NCBI GenBank assembly: GCA_003427395.1
Contig: BFEA01000338.1
Span: forward strand, 1,466,153-1,487,623
Source of the DNA: Chara braunii
Lineage: Eukaryota; Streptophyta; Charophyceae; Charales; Characeae
Reading direction: 5' to 3'
DNA length: 21,471 nt
Numbering within the stretch: position 1 is the stretch's first letter; every line of letters starts with the position of its first letter. The notes under the pieces were generated by a model. The model ran no database searches. It had not been told where the DNA came from and was given only the letters and a program-made list of their open reading frames with translations. The position numbers were made by a program, and so were the translations under genes. Positions 16,298 through 21,471 of the stretch are shown here, piece after piece.

Positions 16298-17233
16298 TTA
16301 GGACAAACTATCCTTAGTCTTCACTTGCCCAGAGATAGTGTGGCCCTTCCATTGCTTTCCCTTATCCAAGTCTTTGTGCCAGAAGGTAGACACAGACGCA
16401 AACTTGGCTTCAAAGGCCACCACTTCACGACTAAGAGAATCATAAGAAGTGGCAGGGTTTTTGCTCTTTGCGAAGAAATGCCCGCGAAATGCTTCGGGCA
16501 TAGCCCGATAGAAGAGGCCGACCAATTGGGTCTCTGTGACCCCATGGTCAGGAACAGCCACCAATTCATCCATCGTGCCCTTAACTGCCCTGACACTCTT
16601 CCATTTGCGAGCATGGATGGTTTGGAGCTTATCTGAGGCCTTGACACTGCGAGCGACATCAGCGAATCGCTCACGCAACAATTTCATGAAATCAACAAGG
16701 GGAGTGAATGATGAGTAGGCCACTGCATCATCATTGCAGTTAGCGGCGCGGACTAAGGACCTTGCAAAATTGGCGGCCTCATCTCTATGCGCGTGGATCG
16801 CGATCAAGACATGCTGATCCGGGGAGACATGTTGCAGATGCACATAGGTCTTGACGTTGGCCTCCCAGTTATCAAAGTTTTCTTCCCTTTTTCCACTGTA
16901 GGAATCAGGGAATTTGACTTTGACTGGCTCCCTGTGAGGACGTGCTTCCTCCTCCTTGGGAGCTGCCACCTTGATGCCTTCAATGGCGGCAACGCAGAAA
17001 CCTTCAGTCTTCTCGAGGCGATGGTTCACCTCGGCCCCTACGGCACCTACCAGCTCGCGGGTAAAGTCCCGAAATCCCATTCGCATCGACCGTACAACCA
17101 TATCCTGACTGCGGTTAAACTCATATTGTTGTTCCTGCACCCTGGCTAAACGGTCGACGCTTTGAGCGATGATCTCCACTTTTCGTTGGAGGTCTACCTG
17201 CGGGGTCAACTGTGTGGTCAGGGCACTCCTCAC
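16298..17233 (-). CDS. Element B gag: matrix/capsid region
   Basis: A 311-codon frame. A coiled N-terminal part (QRKVEIIAQSVDRLARVQEQ) precedes the capsid. That starts at VKVKFPDSYSGKREENFDNW and includes YVHLQHVSPDQHVLIAIHA, SSFTPLVDFMKLLRERFAD and AMPEAFRGHFFAKS, the pattern of chromovirus gag. It ends at a stop at 16298-16300, where a one-base shift moves the frame into the nucleocapsid part. It forms the particle shell. I saw no canonical primer-binding site within about 300 nt upstream. Confidence 0.88.
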   Translation of the reverse strand: MRSALTTQLTPQVDLQRKVEIIAQSVDRLARVQEQQYEFNRSQDMVVRSMRMGFRDFTRELVGAVGAEVNHRLEKTEGFCVAAIEGIKVAAPKEEEARPHREPVKVKFPDSYSGKREENFDNWEANVKTYVHLQHVSPDQHVLIAIHAHRDEAANFARSLVRAANCNDDAVAYSSFTPLVDFMKLLRERFADVARSVKASDKLQTIHARKWKSVRAVKGTMDELVAVPDHGVTETQLVGLFYRAMPEAFRGHFFAKSKNPATSYDSLSREVVAFEAKFASVSTFWHKDLDKGKQWKGHTISGQVKTKDSLS

Positions 17234-17480
17234 CTCTTAGACCTACCCGGACACTGACACACTGACTGACTTGCTAAGGACCGCAGGGTAGAACCCTGTC
17301 AACTATGGTCACTACCCCAGACCTACTCTAAGGCCGTCACTACTGAACCAACAGCTGATAAGGAGGCATTTAAGGAGATCCACCAAACTCCTCAAGAATT
17401 CTTTAACGTCGCAGACAGAACGACGTGATCAGCGTGGTTCTTGCATGTGCTTTCAACCCACAACTCAGCCTTTCTGGCCT

Positions 17481-17775
17481 ACTGTGCCACACCGAGCAGC
17501 CCGCCGGTCTGTACCGGTCCTTAGAGGGGTTCGTGTCCCCCGGGACAGTCGAGTCGTCAGACACAGATCATCAGCCTTACTAGGTCCGGTAGGGGGGTGG
17601 TTCAAACATGCCCTCAATACTTAAAGACTGGCTGGTGTGTCAGCCCTAGCTGCCGTTCAAGCCCACTGTGCCCTACCAACCGTTTCCAGCCGGTCAGTAC
17701 CGGTCCTTGGGGAGGTTATGCCCCCCTGGAAAGTTGGATCAGCCACAGCCTCAGCCCTACAAGGTCAGACAAGGG
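17481..17775. repeat. Tandem duplication with period of about 180 bp
   Basis: The segment from ACTGTGCC (17481) to AGGTCCGGTAGGG (17593) recurs from ACTGTGCC (17665) to AGGTCAGACAAGGG (17775). Shared blocks include GTACCGGTCCTT at 17511 and 17697, and CAGCC[CT]TAC at 17572 and 17752. Spacing varies from 180 to 186 bp because of small indels, so the duplication is old. Confidence 0.85.
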
Positions 17776-17950
17776 TTTCGGCATCCAACCCTATCCCTCA
17801 TCCACAGAGTACTAACACCTAGGACAGAAGAGACTCGATGCAGAAAGAAGAGACAAACAGACTCAGACTCCGCAAGTACCGCCGGGTGAGTGCACATCCA
17901 CAGGGTGAGGGGATAGGCTAAGGGCTCAGCGAAATATCACCAACTCCAGC

Positions 17951-18120
17951 TTGGTCAAAATCTTGGTCAGCAGCTCCGGTCAACGCCTTGGTCACCGCTG
18001 AGTCACCGCTCGGTCAACCCTCTGGTCAACCCTAGTCAACCCTCTGGTCAACGCCTGGTCAACGCGGACAACCCTCGGTCAACGCTTGGTCAACCCTTTG
18101 GTCAACCCCTGATCAAACCC
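17951..18120 (-). promoter_or_regulatory. Array of TTGACC (W-box core) words upstream of element B
   Basis: On the plus strand GGTCAA occurs nine times in about 160 bp, with several one-base variants (GGTCAG, GGTCAC, AGTCAA, GATCAA), in units of roughly 10 to 14 bp such as TTGGTCAACCC. On the minus strand, the coding strand of element B, each is TTGACC, the core of the W-box bound by plant WRKY factors. The array lies about 0.7 kb upstream of B gag. It may be simply a minisatellite; a regulatory role is inference. Confidence 0.5.
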
Positions 18121-18222
18121 TTCACCTTGGCTATGGCTGCTGGCACCTTCACCTTCGTCACCCTCGTCACTTCCTTCCCCATCCTTCACCTTCTTCTTCG
18201 TCACTGTCTTTCTTCTTCTACC

Positions 18223-18228
<6 letters not shown>

Positions 18229-18254
<26 letters not shown>

Positions 18255-18255
18255 T
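18229..18255. repeat. Poly-T run of 27
   Basis: Twenty-seven uninterrupted T, i.e. poly(A) on the minus strand. It could be the tail of a minus-strand retroposed sequence or simple-sequence expansion; the flanking DNA shows no matching duplication. Confidence 0.95.
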
Positions 18256-19035
18256 CACCCCCAGCTATGCCTGTCTCCTTCTTCGATGTCCCCCTTTGTT
18301 GCATACTGTAATTGTGCAGACCAGAACAAGAACCGACCTCTCAATACAAAGTACAAGATAGCGTAGCGGAAGACTTAAATACCAATGATCCGAACAATCA
18401 ATATTGCAATGGAGCCCCGAACATACATCATCATCATCATTCCATGGTGTGAAGGGGTCCGGCGCTTCACACAGGAAGACTGCGCCAGCCCCAACCATAC
18501 ACAGGCGAAGGAGATGGGGTTAGACGAAGAAGAGGGGAAGATGGGAATGTCGTCAACACCCAGTGTTCAGCACAGGCCCAAATAGTCCCTCGTCGAAATG
18601 TCTGAATCCCAAATGTCGAGTCTGGATCCAATGTCGTCAAGTCTCAAATCGCAACTCTTTCTCTGTACTAGTCCGCTGATACTAAGAAGTTAGGTGGCGA
18701 GAGGGGAAGAAGAGATGGTGGACTTAGAAGAAGAGGAAGAAGAACTCTATCTTTCTCTCTCTCTCAGTCCAGTACTAACCTGTGAAGTTAGCGCCTTGAT
18801 GCAGGTACCTTGAAGATGGAGCTGGAGCTATGGCGCCACAGGTAAGTGTCGCTGGCCTCCGCCAACCATCTCTCCCAACTCTACGATCTACCTCCTACTA
18901 GCGCCCAGCGCTGAAAGTCTGTATTCGTTCCGAAGGGAGGCAGGGGCTGCAACTGCAGCTCCTGCGAACAGGCTATTTCTTGCGTGTTCCGAAACCCTGT
19001 ATTCGTTCCTGAGTCTTAGGGGTGGTCGAAACAAT

Positions 19036-19219
19036 GAGGGCCTGAAAAAGGCCCTCCGTTTCAGGCTGGAAAAACTCTGGGCCTGAAAGGCCCACAAATA
19101 GGCTGAAACGGAATAGGGCCTGCAGACCCTCATATTTCAGCTTCCAAGCTGAAACGATGGTAAGCCCTAACTTTTAGGCTTTTAGGCTGAAAGTCTGGGA
19201 CGGGCCCTGAAGGGCCCGT
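19036..19219. repeat. Cluster of perfect hairpins in the presumed LTR of element C
   Basis: Four short palindromes lie within 184 bp: GAGGGCCT/AGGCCCTC (19036-19056, 5-nt loop), GGGCCT/AGGCCC (19079-19093, 3-nt loop), TTTCAGCTT/AAGCTGAAA (19135-19154, 2-nt loop) and ACGGGCCCT/AGGGCCCGT (19200-19219, 2-nt loop). A longer arm CCGTTTCAG (19056-19064) pairs with CTGAAACGG (19103-19111) around the second hairpin. The words GGGCCTGAA and CTGAAA recur. Confidence 0.9.
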
Positions 19220-19238
19220 GTGGCTACGCAGTATGCCA

Positions 19239-19254
19239 CCCCCCCCCCCTCCTT
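19239..19254 (-). other. Probable polypurine tract of element C, with 3' LTR start at 19238
   Basis: The minus strand reads AAGGAG followed by a G run (eleven C on the plus strand, 19239-19249) and then TG (19238-19237), beginning TGGCATACTGCG. It lies 12 nt after the pol stop, exactly where Ty3/gypsy elements place the plus-strand primer and the TG that opens the LTR. The far end of the LTR is not resolved. Confidence 0.65.
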
Positions 19255-19266
19255 GAAAGACTGAGC

Positions 19267-19899
19267 TTACCTGCGAGGGCGAAGCTGTCTGTCTGAGGCA
19301 GGGACCACAGTCCGGGTGGGAGGGGCAGGTCGTGGAGGTCCCTTAGCTAACCTTTGTCGCTCGTAGTGAGCGTAGATCAGCGGTGCGGATGCTTTCAAAA
19401 TTACTCCAGAAATCCACCGAGTGTCGTCGGGGTCGCATGCTCTGAATGTAACTTTGTACTGGCGCGGCTTGTTGCCGTAGTTGCGATCCGTGATGACACG
19501 GTCAACTTCCTGATGACCATCCATAGAAGGAGGGTCCTGCGATCGTCGGCCCGGGAAGTCGTCGCTCTTAGCTGGTGTATATGTTGCCAGTGTCGAGGCG
19601 TGAAAGACTGGATGGACCGTCAGATGCTCAGGAATGTTGATCACAAATGAAGGGTCATCGGGCTCATCGCCCGCGGCTGCTGTCTCAGACCAAGGTCCAA
19701 ACCACTTGGGAAGCAGTTTGCGTGAAACATCCTGTTCCAGTGCAAACTCTTCTGCGGAGACCCAAACCAGATCACCGGCGCGGATGGGACAAGGGGCGTC
19801 CCGTTGGCCTGCTGCTGCATGCGGATTTGAGCCTTTTGCATGTTTGCGTGGGCCTGAGCCAGCAATTCCCTGTACTTCTGAATGGAAGCGGGAGAGCAA
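19267..19899 (-). pseudogene. Element C integrase C-terminus and chromodomain
   Basis: From about residue 35 this frame is the true continuation of integrase; the earlier residues overlap the other phase and are spurious. RAGDLVWVSAEEFALEQ, RKLLPKWFGPWSET and PEHLTVHPVFHASTL form the GPY/F-type barrel. The chromodomain follows: VDRVITDRNYGNKPRQYKV, TRWISGVILKASAPLIYAHY. A basic Pro-rich tail ends RQLRPRR at the stop TAA (19267-19269). The chromodomain would steer integration to marked chromatin. The one-base shift from the integrase core lies near 19800 and fits a single deleted base. Confidence 0.88.
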
Positions 19900-20303
19900 G
19901 CGGCGTCAATGTCGACTGGTCGTGGGAGGAGAATGTGGGCGAAGATACGGCCTTTCCGTCCACCTTGGTGCAACTCGAATGGAGTCACGCCGATCGCCGG
20001 GTGCACCGAAGTGTTGTAGGCGAACTCGATGTCGGGAAGGCGGTCAACCCAATGTTTCTGGTCCAGACGGATGAGCGTACGAAGCATCATTTGAGCGGTT
20101 TGATGTGCCCGCTCCGTTTGCCTGTCCGTCTGAGGATGCCGAGTTGAACTTGGTTTCATCTTCGTGCCGGACTCCTGCAAGAGAGCAATCCAAAATGCCG
20201 ATATGAAGCGGGTGTCGCGGTCGCTGACTATGTCTTCTGGTACACCGTGGCCACAAATCCAACCGGTGTGCAGGAGGCATGCCAGCTCGGGAGCCGTAGA
20301 GTA
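19801..20303 (-). pseudogene. Element C integrase catalytic core, second half
   Basis: In frame with the upstream segment after TAA 20304-20306. APELACLLHTGWICGHGVPE leads to the second catalytic Asp in DIVSDRDTRFISAFW and the Glu in DRQTERAHQTAQMM. FAYNTSVHPAIGVTPFEL and a helical linker (KYRELLAQAHANMQKAQI) complete it. With the first Asp upstream (AMDVTDPLP) the triad is complete. Residues after about 19800 in this phase are spurious, because the real protein shifts to another frame. Confidence 0.9.
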
Positions 20304-21471
20304 TTACTTGCAAGGACGAAAACGCGCGTACTTGCTCAATCNGTCCACAACCGTGAGGATGCCGTCGTGCCCGAGCCGGTCGCGAGGTAATGGATCGGTA
20401 ACGTCCATGGCAATGGAGAGACCGGGTTCCCGTGGGATGGGCATCGGGCATAACTCGCCATAGGGATTGCGGTTGCGGGGTTTGCTGCGTCGGCAAACTT
20501 CGCAAGAGTCGCAATACCGAGTGACATCGGAAATGAGGTCAGGCCATCGGAATTGTTGTCGAAGACGTGCAATAGTGCGGTTGACTCCGAAATGGCCGGT
20601 GAGTCGTGAGTCATGGTACTCCCCGAGAAGGCGAGTCCGAAGACGACGGTCTCGTGGGACACACAATAAGTCCTTGCCTCTCGAGTGGAGGAGCAAGTAC
20701 CCGTCGACAATGCGATAGTGGCTGGCCGGCGGGTGATCTGAAGATAGCTGTGCGTACAACGTGGCGAAGTCCGGATCAGACTCGTATGCCCGGATGAAGT
20801 GTCGCTGAAGCTCCTCGTCGAATGCGAAGGCATGATGTGTCATAGCGCAAAGATCAGGTCTTTGCGAGAGTGCATCTGCTGCGCGATTTGAGAGGCCGGG
20901 AAGATGTTTCGGTGTGAAGTTAAACTGGTCGATGAAGTACATCGATCGTCCGATCGTGCTGCTCACCGTATCCTGCGTCTTGTAGTAGGTCAATGGATTG
21001 TTGTCCGTAACCCATGTGAACCTCCAACGCCCAAGGAGGAAGTGCCGCCATCGCTTGAGAGCCATGACGAATGCGAGCAGCTCCTTCTTCCTTGCATCAT
21101 CAAGCGAGTTGATGGGAGGCACTTTGTGGCTGAAATACTCCACAGGGTGCCAGTCGTGGCCGTCGTGCTGTTCCAAGACTGCCCCAATGCCGTAGCCGGA
21201 AGCATCTGTAGTCACTCTCGTCGGCAGGGTGGGGTCATAGATGCTAAGGACGGGTGCCATGAGCATGGTCGTCTTAAGTGCTTGGAATGACCGGCGCGCG
21301 TCGTCATCGAATACGAATGGCACCTTTGGCGACTGTAACCTCGTCATAGGTGCAGCAATCCTGTTGTATCCGGTGATGAATCGCTGATAGTAGCCCGCCA
21401 ACCTCATGAATGAACGAACGTCCGTGGTGTTGGTGGGCTCGGGCCATACTCGTAGGGCCTCGATCTTGTCC
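20304..21471 (-). CDS. Element C RT connection, RNase H, integrase zinc domain and start of core (partial)
   Basis: The frame is open from the window edge. DKIEALRVWPEPTNTTDVRS and FMRLAGYYQRFITG are the RT connection. RNase H has Asp in RVTTDASGYGIGAVLEQ, Glu in KKELLAFVMALKRW, Asp in WVTDNNPLTYY and the closing AADALSQRP. The integrase zinc domain is intact (EYHDSRLTGHFG, then SCEVCRRSK) and the core opens with LSIAMDVTDPLP. In VVD-X-LSKYARF the codon is NGA because base 20342 is N. The segment ends in TAA (20304-20306) although the same frame carries on. Confidence 0.93.
   Translation of the reverse strand, partial: DKIEALRVWPEPTNTTDVRSFMRLAGYYQRFITGYNRIAAPMTRLQSPKVPFVFDDDARRSFQALKTTMLMAPVLSIYDPTLPTRVTTDASGYGIGAVLEQHDGHDWHPVEYFSHKVPPINSLDDARKKELLAFVMALKRWRHFLLGRWRFTWVTDNNPLTYYKTQDTVSSTIGRSMYFIDQFNFTPKHLPGLSNRAADALSQRPDLCAMTHHAFAFDEELQRHFIRAYESDPDFATLYAQLSSDHPPASHYRIVDGYLLLHSRGKDLLCVPRDRRLRTRLLGEYHDSRLTGHFGVNRTIARLRQQFRWPDLISDVTRYCDSCEVCRRSKPRNRNPYGELCPMPIPREPGLSIAMDVTDPLPRDRLGHDGILTVVDXLSKYARFRPCK

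Larger units (their letters stand above)
12140..17233 (-). mobile_element. Element B: degenerate Ty3/gypsy chromovirus
   Basis: Minus-strand gag, protease, RT, RNase H, integrase and chromodomain in the chromovirus order. Coding phases change repeatedly: gag, nucleocapsid, protease/RT, three times within RNase H, then one phase for integrase, and a last shift in the chromodomain. In-frame stops lie at 14968 (TAG), 13308 (TAA), 12798 (TGA) and several in the nucleocapsid part. Three metal or active-site residues are also replaced. This is the most damaged of the three elements and cannot be active. LTRs were not matched; 12140 is a possible start of the 3' LTR. The intact protease-to-RT join and the clear chromodomain make the classification firm. 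Confidence 0.92.
17234..19238. other. Non-coding stretch between elements B and C
   Basis: No convincing gene. It should contain the 5' LTR/leader of B and the 3' LTR of C, but neither could be paired with a second copy. Distinct items inside are the 17481-17775 duplication, the GGTCAA array, the 27-nt poly-T, an 8-bp-stem inverted repeat GTGTGAAG/CTTCACAC at 18447-18472, a CT-rich stretch near 18755, and the hairpin cluster from 19036. A minus-strand TGGCGCC at about 18832-18838 follows CTTACCTG and faintly resembles an LTR/primer-site junction. Confidence 0.45.
19239..21471 (-). mobile_element. Element C: Ty3/gypsy chromovirus, partial (right edge)
   Basis: Minus-strand pol entering the window at the RT connection domain and running through RNase H, integrase and chromodomain to a stop at 19267, a polypurine tract and a probable LTR. 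Only one in-frame stop (TAA 20304-20306), one frameshift (near 19800) and one ambiguous base (20342) break it. It is therefore the best preserved element here and probably the youngest insertion. Its gag, protease and RT core lie outside the window. Confidence 0.93.

Noticed and set aside
17637-17889. Overlapping plus-strand frames of 60 to 73 codons
   Set aside because: They fall in the tandem duplication and leader, with no motif.
17951-18120. CRISPR-like array in the GGTCAA repeats
   Set aside because: Units are 10 to 14 bp, irregular and without spacers, in a eukaryotic retroelement context.

Overview
This is eukaryotic nuclear DNA from the green lineage and consists almost entirely of decayed transposable elements. 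I see no host gene, tRNA, rRNA, operon or CRISPR array. The plant-side placement is an inference from three things: chromodomain-bearing Ty3/gypsy elements (chromoviruses), a primer-binding-like site starting TGGTATC, and a plant-type LINE fragment. The protein style would suit a charophyte alga such as Chara, but the sequence alone does not prove it.

Layout, left to right. (1) Positions 1-1272, minus strand: two long unrecognised tryptophan-rich reading frames, here called ORF3 and ORF4. They follow the pol region of element A through two successive 4-nt ATGA stop/start overlaps, and ORF4 runs off the left edge. (2) Positions 1131-7771, minus strand: element A, a nearly complete Ty3/gypsy gag-pol (gag, zinc knuckle, protease, RT, RNase H, integrase). 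It carries nine in-frame nonsense codons, a 522-bp foldback MITE-like insertion in RT (4014-4535), and a PHD-type zinc finger (C4HC3) between RNase H and integrase. It has no visible chromodomain. (3) Positions 7772-10126: probable LTR/leader sequence of A, then about 1.65 kb with no convincing gene. (4) Positions 10127-10767, plus strand: a decayed piece of a LINE ORF2. A poly(A) run lies at 11164-11188. (5) Positions 12140-17233, minus strand: element B, a chromovirus complete from gag to chromodomain but broken by many indels and stops. (6) Positions 17234-19238: non-coding sequence with a tandem duplication, an array of TTGACC (W-box core) on the minus strand, a 27-nt poly-T run, and a cluster of perfect hairpins inside the probable 3' LTR of element C. 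(7) Positions 19239-21471, minus strand: element C, a second chromovirus with the best preserved pol, cut by the right edge of the window.

All three Ty3/gypsy elements lie on the minus strand, and the LINE lies opposite. Judged by the number of lesions, C looks youngest and B oldest. Nearly all nonsense changes, and both changes that destroy the integrase active site of A, can be explained as C-to-T or G-to-A transitions, as expected for long methylation of silenced elements. The most unusual points are the PHD finger in the pol of A (a possible chromatin reader in an element without a chromodomain) and the ATGA-linked unknown ORFs downstream of pol.
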